From the NCBI RefSeq assembly GCF_000380965.1, contig NZ_KB905602.1, positions 1-34,728 of the forward strand: a stretch of DNA of 34,728 nt. The letters run 5' to 3'. The DNA is from Paenibacillus ginsengihumi DSM 21568. GTDB lineage: Bacteria; Bacillota; Bacilli; Paenibacillales; NBRC-103111. The notes beneath the pieces are model-generated. The model was not told the DNA's origin and made no database searches. It worked only from the letters and a program-made list of their open reading frames with translations. Both the position numbers and the translations under genes were made by a program. This document shows, in pieces, positions 1 through 5,945 of this stretch; position 1 is the stretch's first letter; every line of letters begins with the position of its first letter.

Positions 1-1
1 G

Positions 2-91
2 AATCCGACGCTCGCTGGAATCGTCGATGCGATGCAGCAAAAGCTCAGAGCATTGGCCATAAGCTTCATTCCGACTCTACATGCGGCCTAA
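2..91 (+). CDS. C-terminal fragment of an unidentified protein (runs in from the left)
   Basis: An open frame enters from the left edge and stops with TAA at 89-91, giving 29 residues that end in IPTLHAA. A hairpin terminator follows at 126-150, which fits the end of a rightward transcription unit. The fragment is too short to assign a family. Frame 1 is also open further (to 199), so the choice of frame rests on the nearby terminator and is weak. Confidence 0.25.
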   Translation, partial: NPTLAGIVDAMQQKLRALAISFIPTLHAA

Positions 92-125
92 CGGTTCGAT
101 TCATCCCTGGCCATAACGGCATTTC

Positions 126-150
126 GACCTGTAAAAATCAGGTCTTCTTT
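126..150 (+). terminator. Rho-independent terminator
   Basis: GACCTG (126-131) and CAGGTC (139-144) form a perfect 6-bp stem with a 7-nt loop, followed by TTCTTT. It lies 35 bases after the stop of the left-edge reading frame. Confidence 0.5.
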
Positions 151-252
151 GGGTTGTGCAAAAAAACGCAGGATCACATCAGAACGTAAGAAGACTTAAA
201 AGCCCGGCTCCAAAAACGCATTGAAACAGGCATTCCGTAGTGCGATGGCGGG

Positions 253-278
253 TTATCCACAGGCCTGAGTTATCCACA
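253..278. promoter_or_regulatory. Two perfect DnaA boxes
   Basis: TTATCCACA occurs at 253-261 and again at 270-278, same orientation, 17 bases apart start to start. Both match the classical DnaA box exactly. They overlap the 3' end of the leftward small gene: the first box contains its stop codon. They could be part of an origin or a DnaA-controlled regulatory site of the phage element. No AT-rich unwinding region was identified next to them. Confidence 0.55.
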
Positions 279-562
279 TTCCGATTTCATGTTTAACCCT
301 CGTGATCCTCTCTTTTAAATCTTCTATGCTACCCGTTCTTGTTTCTTCCTCAATCTCGGCGGCTCTAAGGTTCTCGAGCCGCCTTTTTTCGCGCGCAATC
401 CGCGCGTCGTCGAGCGTTTCAAACCAAGGAGAGCTATCAACAATGGGATTCCCACTCCACACACCGAAAGCCACACGGTACCCACCCTCGCTGCGTGATC
501 CGGTTATCGCGGCCGAGATAGATTGGCTCGACCGTTCGGCCGATGAACTTTTCCATTTTCAT
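253..562 (-). pseudogene. Small phage protein gene, probably frameshifted
   Basis: Two overlapping minus-strand frames look like halves of one protein of about 100 residues. The first starts at ATG 562 behind GGAGG and reads MKMEKFIGRTVEPIYLG...RITQRGW, then runs to a stop at 437. The second continues as YRVAFGVWSGNPIVDSSPWF and a charged helical tail, ending at 253. Removing one G from the GGG run near 490 joins them smoothly. If it is not a frameshift, the second part would need the GTG at 474, which has no ribosome binding site. Function unknown. The last codons overlap two DnaA boxes. Confidence 0.5.
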
Positions 563-666
563 GTTCCCATCCTCCTCCGCAAAAAAGCGAACGTTTGTTT
601 GTATTATATGCAGTCAGGAAGGAATGATGCAATAGGTATTTTTGTGCAAAAAAGAGAGCAGCGAGG

Positions 667-858
667 TCATCCCTCCTGCTCTTTGCCTGTTTTGATTGCC
701 ACATATTTTCGTAAAACGTTGCTTCGTTCGTCTTCGAGAAATGCCAGGCATAAATATTTCACTGCCTGGTCATCGCTTTTGAAATCAAATTCCGATTTGA
801 CCCGATTGAGCAAGTCGCGTGTGTCTTGGTATATGTTTGCTACGGTTCTGCTACTCAT
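667..858 (-). CDS. Small ribbon-helix-helix-like phage protein
   Basis: This leftward gene encodes 63 residues starting MSSRTVANIYQDTRDLLNRV. Its start is supported by GGAGGG about 7 bases upstream. The order of a short basic strand (SRTVANIYQ) followed by two helices (RDLLNRVKSEF, SDDQAVKYLCLAFLE) resembles small ribbon-helix-helix DNA-binding proteins common in phage early regions; this is a pattern judgement, not a confirmed domain match. It lies upstream of the frameshifted gene at 253-562 and is divergent from 1004. A TGATATCA palindrome sits in its leader and could be an autoregulatory site. Confidence 0.6.
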   Translation of the reverse strand: MSSRTVANIYQDTRDLLNRVKSEFDFKSDDQAVKYLCLAFLEDERSNVLRKYVAIKTGKEQEG

Positions 859-873
859 TCAGCCATCCCTCCG

Positions 874-960
874 TTTGATATCAATATACAGCATAATGAG
901 TTAGAAAATCAACAAAAAGAATTAAAAGCACTTGACTTTGATATCATTAACAGCTATAAT
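874..960 (+). promoter_or_regulatory. Divergent control region: sigma-A promoter plus repeated TTTGATATCA
   Basis: TTGACT (932-937), a 17-base spacer and TATAAT (955-960) make a near-consensus sigma-A promoter reading right towards 1004. TTTGATATCA occurs at 874-883 and again at 937-946, the second copy inside the promoter spacer. Its core TGATATCA is a palindrome, so it may be an operator controlling both divergent genes. Confidence 0.7.
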
Positions 961-1003
961 GAAATCAAGAGTTAAGGAAATGAATTAAATGGAGGTAATG
1001 AAA

Positions 1004-1375
1004 ATGCTCAAAAAGGTAATGGTTCGGGCTCATGAGTTGGCAAAGACGTTCGTCGGTAACTACTCGGCACGTATGAGTTTGGCTCTTCGCCAAGCATGGG
1101 CCGAGGCGAAAGCCCCGAAGGCTCCCCGCTATGTGACGGTGGACCTTCACAGCAACAAGCGCAGCAAAACGTGGGTCGCCGCAATCATCGGCACGCACCC
1201 GGTTTACAAGCTTGACCGTAAATTCGTCAACCCGGTCCGCTACGGCTCCACGGAGTGGGAGCTGAAAGCCGGAATCTATGAAGTCTGCGAAGCCGGTAAG
1301 CGGTACTTTATCCGCGTCGCTAATGGCGATTACCAGCGGATCGACGCCGACGACGTGATGGAGATGGTCGCCTAG
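1004..1375 (+). CDS. Hypothetical phage accessory protein
   Basis: This encodes 123 residues beginning MLKKVMVRAHELAKTF. I chose ATG 1004 because GGAGG (991-995) lies 8 bases before it; the in-frame ATGs at 989 and 998 overlap or touch the Shine-Dalgarno sequence. The N-terminal half is a basic amphipathic helix, the C-terminal half looks beta-rich (KRYFIRVANGDYQRIDADDV). It is first in a rightward unit driven by the promoter at 932-960, with 1390 directly downstream. I do not recognise the family. Confidence 0.75.
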   Translation: MLKKVMVRAHELAKTFVGNYSARMSLALRQAWAEAKAPKAPRYVTVDLHSNKRSKTWVAAIIGTHPVYKLDRKFVNPVRYGSTEWELKAGIYEVCEAGKRYFIRVANGDYQRIDADDVMEMVA

Positions 1376-1389
1376 GAGGGATTGGATTT

Positions 1390-1551
1390 ATGGACATTCC
1401 GACAATCGTAACTCTCCTCGGTCGCGATCTGACCGAGTCGGAACGGCGTACCGTCGAATGGCTCCAGGGTTGGAGCCGCGAAACGCAGGAGAACGTGATG
1501 ACGTTTATCGTCGAGGCTTGGCAGCGCGGGCTGCAATTTGGCCGCCCATAA
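1390..1551 (+). CDS. Small hypothetical protein (53 aa)
   Basis: ATG 1390 is preceded by AGGAGG a short distance upstream, and the frame stops at TAA 1549-1551. The product starts MDIPTIVTLLGRDLTESERR and ends RGLQFGRP. It is probably co-transcribed with the gene ending at 1375, which is 14 bases away. It looks like a short helical protein with no recognised family. It is followed by a new promoter at 1596. Confidence 0.65.
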   Translation: MDIPTIVTLLGRDLTESERRTVEWLQGWSRETQENVMTFIVEAWQRGLQFGRP

Positions 1552-1589
1552 AGCAAGGCTCAGACGTAAATCAGACATATTTTACTATT

Positions 1590-1624
1590 TACGGGTTGAC
1601 AAATGTCAACCCGTAGTGTATAAT
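1590..1624 (+). promoter_or_regulatory. Sigma-A promoter with a palindromic operator over its -35 box
   Basis: TTGACA (1596-1601), 17 bases, TATAAT (1619-1624): a consensus sigma-A promoter. An 11-bp perfect inverted repeat (arms 1590-1600 and 1605-1615, 4-base centre AAAT) covers the -35 hexamer, so a bound repressor would block it. It drives the GNAT gene and the HTH gene 1977-2357, the best candidate for its regulator. Confidence 0.8.
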
Positions 1625-1644
1625 AAAGACAGAAAAGAGGGAAG

Positions 1645-1980
1645 GTGATTAAAGTGGTTGAGATCAAAGTAGTAAGGCAAGACAGCGACGAGTCATACGA
1701 GACGGTAGCCTACGAGGTAGCTGCCGATGGTGCAGTAATTGGATACGCAACAATACTTGTTGACAGCGCATATGCTTACCTTGAGCGTATCGACATCGAC
1801 GCTGAGCATCAAGGTAAAGGATACGGCACAGCGGCGATAAAAGCGTTGTCCGGCGCTTACGGCTCGATCGTAGCTGCTCCGGACAATGAGGGTTCGCAAC
1901 GGCTGTTCGAGCGTCTTGGAAGCGACGTATCCGATAAGTATTGGATGATAGATCAAGGATATGGAGTGTTTGAGGTATGA
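1645..1980 (+). CDS. GNAT-family N-acetyltransferase
   Basis: This encodes a short GNAT protein of about 110 residues. The acetyl-CoA-binding motif is clear: YLERIDIDAEHQGKGYGTAA near residues 46-65, with the Q-G-K-G-Y-G pyrophosphate loop, after a VIGYATI strand and before EGSQRLFERLG near the C-terminus. The start could be GTG 1645 or GTG 1654; AAGGTGA (1642-1648) is better spaced for 1654. The substrate is unknown. Phage-borne GNATs often modify host proteins or small molecules, but nothing here identifies the target. It overlaps the next gene by ATGA. Confidence 0.8.
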   Translation: MIKVVEIKVVRQDSDESYETVAYEVAADGAVIGYATILVDSAYAYLERIDIDAEHQGKGYGTAAIKALSGAYGSIVAAPDNEGSQRLFERLGSDVSDKYWMIDQGYGVFEV

Positions 1981-2357
1981 TTAAAGTAGAGTACCAAGGT
2001 GGCCAAAGCCGATATGGCCGCCATCCCGTCGTATATATGCGGGCGGTCGTTGACGAGATCGAGCTGTACGCCGAGATGCCTACAGACGACGATGATATGG
2101 CTATATACGATAGCCTCAAGGCTGATATCATCGCGCAAGCCCAGGCGCATGATATCGATGTAGGCCGACTGGAGTTTTGGCGCGATACAACGCTTTATAA
2201 CGCTAATCAACTCGCAAAAACGCTCGGTATCTCACGGGAGGCCGTGCGACGGCGACTTGAGCGCGGCACCTTGCGCGGCGATTGCTTTTTAGCGGACGGT
2301 CAACCGCTCTTTACAGAGGAGACATTGCAGCGTTTGCGCGGTGGTACTCATGGGTAA
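1977..2357 (+). CDS. Protein with C-terminal helix-turn-helix, candidate autoregulator
   Basis: The gene encodes 126 residues and overlaps the stop of the acetyltransferase gene (ATGA), so translation is likely coupled. The N-terminal 70 residues are acidic and unassigned. The C-terminal part reads YNANQLAKTLGISREAVRRR and then LERGTL, a classic HTH (residues about 73-98) of the MerR/excisionase-like type, followed by a short beta hairpin and helix. The same HTH plan recurs in 3470-3718. I infer that it binds the inverted repeat in the promoter at 1590-1624. Confidence 0.75.
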   Translation: MIKVEYQGGQSRYGRHPVVYMRAVVDEIELYAEMPTDDDDMAIYDSLKADIIAQAQAHDIDVGRLEFWRDTTLYNANQLAKTLGISREAVRRRLERGTLRGDCFLADGQPLFTEETLQRLRGGTHG

Positions 2358-2994
2358 GCGCATGGACTTGATCGGGCAGCGTTTTGGTAGGTATGTAGTG
2401 ATCTCTGAGGTGGGTTGCCACCTCCCCCGCCGTTTTGTCTGTAGATGTGACTGCGGAGAGACGCGCATCGTCAGGATGAGCAGCCTGCGCAACGGCACAT
2501 CCAGATCCTGCGGATGCTTGCGTGCTAAAAGAGCATCCGAGTTGCGTACTTACGACTTATCTGGTCAGCGCTTTGGCCGACTCGTTGCAAAGCGCATAAT
2601 AGGTAAAGCCGCAAAAAACTCTAATGTCTGGATTTTAGACTGCGACTGTGGCGGACAAGCGCAAGCGAGCACTCACAACTTAATACAGGGTCATGTTCGA
2701 TCCTGCGGCTGTCTTAAAAAGGACACGGACAGGATCAATTTAGAGCAAAGCATGCTCGATAAGACCGTCGATGGTGTGCGTGTGCCGCTGCTTAGTCAAA
2801 AAATCCGCTCAGATAACTCTAGTGGGCACAAGGGAGTAAGCTTTGACAAGCGTAGCGGCAAGTGGAGAGCTTACATAGGGATCAAAGGCAAGTTTATCGA
2901 TCTTGGACTTTATAGCGACATAGCCGATGCCGTCGCCGCCCGTAAAGCGGGCGAAGAAAAATATCATGCGCCGTATATTGATACGGAGACATAG
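2350..2994 (+). CDS. Zinc-finger/AP2-domain DNA-binding protein, related to homing endonuclease DNA-binding modules
   Basis: The product of about 214 residues starts MGKRMDLIGQRFGRYVV. It carries two repeats of LxGQRFGRxxV followed by Cys-rich units (CRCDCG...SCGCL, then CDCGG...SCGCLKK), which look like paired zinc modules. The C-terminal AP2-like domain reads GHKGVSFDKRSGKWRAYI...LGLYSDIADAVAARKAGEEK. These modules usually form the DNA-binding part of phage HNH homing endonucleases, but no HNH catalytic motif is visible. It overlaps the end of 1977-2357 by 8 bases. ATG 2350 is preferred to GTG 2341. It may be a nuclease derivative or a stand-alone DNA-binding protein. Confidence 0.7.
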   Translation: MGKRMDLIGQRFGRYVVISEVGCHLPRRFVCRCDCGETRIVRMSSLRNGTSRSCGCLRAKRASELRTYDLSGQRFGRLVAKRIIGKAAKNSNVWILDCDCGGQAQASTHNLIQGHVRSCGCLKKDTDRINLEQSMLDKTVDGVRVPLLSQKIRSDNSSGHKGVSFDKRSGKWRAYIGIKGKFIDLGLYSDIADAVAARKAGEEKYHAPYIDTET

Positions 2995-3013
2995 GAGGTC
3001 GATTTGTTCCCCC

Positions 3014-3043
3014 CTTTACTTTTACGTAAAGTGGTGTTATAAT
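3014..3043 (+). promoter_or_regulatory. Sigma-A promoter with CTTTAC-N6-GTAAAG operator
   Basis: TTTACT (3015-3020), 17 bases, TATAAT (3038-3043). The inverted repeat CTTTAC (3014-3019) / GTAAAG (3026-3031) overlaps the -35 box. The surrounding sequence is clearly related to the promoter at 3742-3771, so both are probably bound by one repressor. Confidence 0.75.
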
Positions 3044-3073
3044 AAAGGTAACAAGTTGAGAGGATGATCAGGT

Positions 3074-3460
3074 ATGAATTGGCAAGCAATCGCGCAAGAG
3101 ATTTTGGATAACGGCTATATCGCAGGCGTTCGCAGCCTGTGCGATGATGAGCAGTACGAGGTTGGCGACGAGTGTCGTCCTTCGTATGAGTGGGATCTTG
3201 AAAACGACTGCTCCACGTACTACACGACCGGCGAGTTGGCCGGCGGAACGTGTGCGACCATCGTTGATACGAGTTACTTTGAGACAGACGACTCGGTTGC
3301 GGAGCTGGCGGCCCGCCTCCAAGAAGTCGCAAAAACAAATCAGGCTTATGGCGGTAAGCGGCAAGCAATTATTGTCGGTCACCGCGTCAACAACGACGGC
3401 CTCTTTGACCCGGACGAGGTTCGCATTGTCGACGCGACGGTGCTCGCCATCATCGAGTAG
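3074..3460 (+). CDS. Hypothetical acidic phage protein
   Basis: This encodes 128 residues starting MNWQAIAQEILDNGYIAGV. It is acidic, contains an aromatic-rich block (SYEWDLENDCSTYYTTGELA), and ends in a mixed alpha/beta region. The start follows AGAGGATGATCAGGT. It is the first gene after the operator-containing promoter at 3014-3043 and is followed directly by an HTH gene. No enzyme motif is visible. It might be an anti-host accessory protein given its setting, but that is inference only. Confidence 0.7.
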   Translation: MNWQAIAQEILDNGYIAGVRSLCDDEQYEVGDECRPSYEWDLENDCSTYYTTGELAGGTCATIVDTSYFETDDSVAELAARLQEVAKTNQAYGGKRQAIIVGHRVNNDGLFDPDEVRIVDATVLAIIE

Positions 3461-3469
3461 GTGGCGAGT

Positions 3470-3718
3470 ATGCAGCGTAAACTTTCGGGGGTCTGGGATG
3501 GTTGGAGCCTCACGTCAGACGCCCTCATTTCGCCGTCTGGGCGCCGATTCACGCCGGACGATATTGAGCCGCTATACTATACCCAGGCCGATCTTGCAAG
3601 GGCTCTCGGCGTCTCACGCATGGCTATCGGTGATCGTGTGCGCCGCGGCACGCTGCCGCCTTTTGACAAAGGTAAGACGTGGCATCGCGACACAATTAAG
3701 CGCCTTCTTAATCCTTAA
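3470..3718 (+). CDS. Small HTH protein, candidate repressor of the CTTTAC operators
   Basis: The product of about 82 residues starts MQRKLSGVWDGWSLTSDALI. The N-terminus (WDGWSLTSDALISPSGRRFT) resembles small phage proteins with a GW...SPxGR pattern. Residues about 35-60 form an HTH, YYTQADLARALGVSRMAIGD, then RVRRGTLPPF. ATG 3470 is preferred because AGGTGG lies just before it; GTG 3461 overlaps the previous stop. It is the second gene after the promoter at 3014 and the obvious candidate regulator of the two matching operators (3014, 3742). Confidence 0.7.
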   Translation: MQRKLSGVWDGWSLTSDALISPSGRRFTPDDIEPLYYTQADLARALGVSRMAIGDRVRRGTLPPFDKGKTWHRDTIKRLLNP

Positions 3719-3741
3719 CATTGTGTTCGCCATCCGTTCCC

Positions 3742-3771
3742 CTTTACAATTAGGTAAAGTGATGGTATGAT
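3742..3771 (+). promoter_or_regulatory. Sigma-A promoter with a second CTTTAC-N6-GTAAAG operator
   Basis: TTTACA (3743-3748), 17 bases, TATGAT (3766-3771). CTTTAC (3742-3747) and GTAAAG (3754-3759) form the same inverted repeat, at the same offset to the -35 box, as at 3014. It drives 3844-4143. Confidence 0.75.
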
Positions 3772-3843
3772 AAAGGTACATCAGGGGGGAACACGAGAGC
3801 CGACAGCCGACAAAGGGCGGCGGGCTGAAAGGGGAATTTTTAG

Positions 3844-4143
3844 ATGAAATACGCTTATATCCACACAAACGGTAACGACATGGTCCTGCTGCCAAACGGC
3901 ACCTGGGCCGCCATTGGCAGGGACCTCCCGTTCAGCGAGTATGCTTCCGGGTCCGCTGAGGACCGGGACGCTTGGAACGGCAGCGAACTTTGGGAAGACT
4001 TCGCGGAGTCGATCCAAGCGGCCGCCGATAAGTTGGTCGAAGAGGGGGCGGAATTGGTCGCCTACTACGATGGCGATAAGTTTGTCATCCTCGATGACAA
4101 GCGTTGGGAAGAGCGGTGCAATTTTCATCGGGTGACAAAATAA
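3844..4143 (+). CDS. Hypothetical protein (99 aa)
   Basis: The product starts MKYAYIHTNGNDMVLLPNGT and is acidic. A long central helix (ELWEDFAESIQAAADKLVEE) is followed by strand segments (LVAYYDGDKFVIL). The start lies about 9 bases after AAAGGGG. It is the only gene close behind the promoter at 3742-3771. No family recognised. Confidence 0.7.
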   Translation: MKYAYIHTNGNDMVLLPNGTWAAIGRDLPFSEYASGSAEDRDAWNGSELWEDFAESIQAAADKLVEEGAELVAYYDGDKFVILDDKRWEERCNFHRVTK

Positions 4144-4162
4144 CTCCTGTCAAAATCCGGTT

Positions 4163-4258
4163 GGTACCTGAGGTTCGCCAAGACCCAGGTACCTCTGAAA
4201 GATTGAGTATTACCGAGATAATTTCCGATTCAGCATAAGTCCTCACCTTCGGGGAGGC
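4163..4258 (+). other. Structured leader: three hairpins before the 4277 gene
   Basis: In the 133-base gap before 4277, GGTACCTG (4163-4170) pairs perfectly with CAGGTACC (4186-4193). CTGAA (4195-4199) can pair with TTCAG (4229-4233). CCTCACC (4242-4248 region) folds with GGGGAGG around a TTCG tetraloop (about 4241-4258), ending a few bases before the TAGGAGG ribosome binding site. No T-run follows, so these are not simple terminators. No clear sigma-A promoter is seen. It could be a regulatory leader; no known riboswitch class was recognised. Confidence 0.4.
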
Positions 4259-4276
4259 GGCGCATAGGAGGTACTT

Positions 4277-4897
4277 ATGGCAACTCGTCAACTTCAAATT
4301 GATAATTCTTTCTCCGGCACTAAAGATACGCCGGTGAAAGTGCATACGTGGGATGTGTGGAGGGAAGACGATAAAATTATTTGCTACTCTCACAGTGGAG
4401 CAGCAAGGAAGAGGAAGTTCGTTTTCAATTTTGAACCTGGAACAATCGGCTTATTTAATGGGATATCTGATGCTTACGCTTATTTTCGTAAAGCATCATT
4501 CCAGCAATTTCTTGACCGTCATGAGTTGACGGCAGTCAAGAAAGGAAATCCCAACCAAGAGTACTGTCTTCGTGACAGTTGGACGACCGAAGGGAGAGAG
4601 TGGTTCGAGATTACTACAGACGGAGAAATTTTAATAACATATGACTCTTACGGGAGAACGCTTGATTGGATTCGAAATGGATGGTCTTCGTACGAGTGGT
4701 CTTACACATTCGAGGTGGAAAATGCTACCTACGTAATCATAAAAAAACCTTACTCAAAGATAATTTACACATCCGTAAAGGACGTGACAACTCTTGATAT
4801 CGATGCGATGGAGGTTAGTTTAGATTCCGATAAATTGACAAAAGAGTACTTATGGGCACTTCGTCGATCTTTTACAGATAGAGTTATTTACAAATAA
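4277..4897 (+). CDS. Hypothetical protein (206 aa), AT-richer than its neighbours
   Basis: The start ATG 4277 follows TAGGAGGTACTT. The product begins MATRQLQIDNSFSGTKDTPV and is rich in aromatic and beta-forming residues (REWFEITTDGEILITYDSYG, SSYEWSYTFEVENATYVIIK). There is no signal peptide or membrane helix, and no family is recognised. Codons are visibly more AT-rich than in the surrounding genes, and it has its own structured leader and terminator, so it looks like an independently acquired cargo (moron-like) gene. Confidence 0.75.
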   Translation: MATRQLQIDNSFSGTKDTPVKVHTWDVWREDDKIICYSHSGAARKRKFVFNFEPGTIGLFNGISDAYAYFRKASFQQFLDRHELTAVKKGNPNQEYCLRDSWTTEGREWFEITTDGEILITYDSYGRTLDWIRNGWSSYEWSYTFEVENATYVIIKKPYSKIIYTSVKDVTTLDIDAMEVSLDSDKLTKEYLWALRRSFTDRVIYK

Positions 4898-4907
4898 TGG
4901 TTTAATT

Positions 4908-4939
4908 AAGATCCACTCATAAAGAGCGGATCTTTTTTT
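4908..4939 (+). terminator. Rho-independent terminator after 4277-4897
   Basis: Arms 4908-4918 and 4924-4934 pair with one mismatch around ATAAA, followed by a run of seven T. Confidence 0.85.
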
Positions 4940-4998
4940 GTACGGCAAATGCCAATGAGATGCAATTCGCGATCATTGACGACCCTGTATAAGTTGTC

Positions 4999-5040
4999 AA
5001 TCCCCGCCTGGCCGTTGTGGCTACGCGGGGATTCGTTTTA
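4999..5040 (+). terminator. Second hairpin, possible terminator
   Basis: AATCCCCGC (4999-5007) pairs perfectly with GCGGGGATT (5025-5033), with a smaller GCC/GGC stem in the loop, followed by CGTTTTA. The weak T-run makes it either a back-up terminator or a structured RNA. ATTGAC/GTCAAT half-sites (about 4975-5001) overlap its left side. The 260-base gap 4940-5202 otherwise holds only the repeat and hairpin listed next. Confidence 0.45.
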
Positions 5041-5052
5041 GGCTGACTATTG

Positions 5053-5079
5053 CCCGTCTTTACCCGTCTTTACCCGTCT
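5053..5079 (+). repeat. 10-bp tandem repeat CCCGTCTTTA, 2.7 copies
   Basis: CCCGTCTTTA is repeated head to tail at 5053 and 5063 with a partial copy (CCCGTCT) at 5073. The 10-bp period matches one helical turn, as for iterated protein-binding sites. Confidence 0.6.
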
Positions 5080-5164
5080 GAAAACAGGCGAAAACGAGCT
5101 TAAATTTTGCGCATTGTGGACAAAAAAGAGCTGATAGCCCTCGGCGTGTGAATGAGAGGAAAAC

Positions 5165-5199
5165 AAATCCCGGACAACGATCCGGGATTTTTCTTTTTT
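5165..5199 (+). terminator. Rho-independent terminator
   Basis: A perfect 10-bp stem, 5165-5174 with 5181-5190 (core TCCCGGA/TCCGGGA), 6-base loop, followed by TTCTTTTTT. It is almost symmetric and could also act weakly for leftward transcripts. Confidence 0.75.
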
Positions 5200-5202
5200 C
5201 AT

Positions 5203-5457
5203 ATGGACGAGATTAAGGGAACGGATTATAATATGGGAACAGATGTTCTTTTTAATACATCGGAAGGGGCGGTATTGTTGATGATCGATTTACGGGACTA
5301 CTTGGACATGTTGCGATCAAAAGGCATTAATACATCAAAAGCGACCGCGTACCTAGAAAGCCTCATTTCTTCTGCTCCAGCATCTCCGCCGCCGCCTGCA
5401 GCAGCTTTACAAGGTGTTTCTTCTGTTCGTCGGTCAGGACATGCCCCTTGTACGTGA
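5203..5457 (+). CDS. Hypothetical small protein whose 3' end overlaps the repressor gene
   Basis: The first 55 residues look protein-like (MDEIKGTDYNMGTDVLF..., then LRDYLDMLRSKGINTSKATA). The last 30 are read from the antisense strand of the XRE repressor gene and are low-complexity, which suggests the original 3' end was lost or that the overlap is recent. There is no good ribosome binding site at 5203 because the terminator T-run precedes it; ATG 5233 after AAGGGA is an alternative start. Doubtful gene. Confidence 0.4.
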   Translation: MDEIKGTDYNMGTDVLFNTSEGAVLLMIDLRDYLDMLRSKGINTSKATAYLESLISSAPASPPPPAAALQGVSSVRRSGHAPCT

Positions 5458-5788
5458 GCGTGTGCCGCTCTAGTTCCTCAATCGATATTTCAGAAAGCTC
5501 TTTCGCTGTGTAGGCGGAGGGGCTTTCTTTCGCTTCTTGGATCGGCTCCAGAAGTTCGTCCTCGTCCCAATACCCGCATACAACCATGAGTTCGACAAGA
5601 GATGTAGTATGCAGATGCTTCGCCAAAATCTTGAGCGTTTCTGGTTCCGGCTTTTGAATCTCCGCCTCAATCCTTGATATGGTTGCTGACGATATTCCCG
5701 TTTTATCTGCAAGTCTCCGCTGACTTTTATACCCACTCGCAATCCTGTGTCGCTCGATAAACTTCCCAAACCCACTATTCTCCGACAT
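5363..5788 (-). CDS. XRE-family repressor (CI-like)
   Basis: This leftward gene encodes about 141 residues starting MSENSGFGKFIERHRIASG. The HTH is clear: SQRRLADKTGISSATISRIE followed by AEIQKPEPETLKILAKHL. A C-terminal helical region (LTDEQKKHLVKLLQAAAEML) may mediate dimerisation. ATG 5788 is favoured because GGAAGG lies 9 bases before it; ATG 5797 overlaps that site. It is divergent from the Cro-like gene at 5946, with strong promoters in both directions, so it is the prophage immunity repressor by position and fold. It has no peptidase domain, so it is probably inactivated by an antirepressor or separate protease rather than by RecA-stimulated self-cleavage. Confidence 0.88.
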   Translation of the reverse strand: MSENSGFGKFIERHRIASGYKSQRRLADKTGISSATISRIEAEIQKPEPETLKILAKHLHTTSLVELMVVCGYWDEDELLEPIQEAKESPSAYTAKELSEISIEELERHTLTYKGHVLTDEQKKHLVKLLQAAAEMLEQKK

Positions 5789-5826
5789 TTCCGACATCCT
5801 TCCTGATATTTTCAATTCCCTATTGC

Positions 5827-5855
5827 ATTGTACCAAAAACATTACGCACACGCAA
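5827..5855 (-). promoter_or_regulatory. Repressor promoter (leftward)
   Basis: On the minus strand, TTGCGT (5850-5855), 17 bases, TACAAT (5827-5832). It reads into the XRE repressor gene. Confidence 0.75.
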
Positions 5856-5873
5856 TTTTATTATTCTAGATTG

Positions 5874-5902
5874 TTGCGACCGCGTATCGCATGTTGTATA
5901 TT
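5874..5902 (+). promoter_or_regulatory. Early rightward promoter
   Basis: TTGCGA (5874-5879), 17 bases, TATATT (5897-5902). Operator O1 starts at the next base, so the promoter is well placed for repression by the XRE or Cro-like protein. Confidence 0.75.
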
Positions 5903-5924
5903 AGTGATACGCAAGCGCATCACT
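5903..5924. promoter_or_regulatory. Phage operator O1
   Basis: A 22-bp imperfect palindrome with half-site AGTGATACG on the left and its near-complement CGCATCACT on the right. It directly follows the -10 box of the early rightward promoter. Confidence 0.75.
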
Positions 5925-5945
5925 TTCTAGAAATGAGGTGATACC

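Noticed and set aside
504..704. Minus-strand frame of 66 codons between two small genes
   Set aside because: It overlaps the supported genes on both sides, has no ribosome binding site and an unlikely composition.
302..904. Plus-strand frame of 200 codons
   Set aside because: It is antisense to two leftward small genes that have good ribosome binding sites; its translation is serine/arginine-rich and unlike a protein.
5050..5080. CRISPR-like short repeats
   Set aside because: The repeats are 10 bp with no spacers and no cas genes are present.
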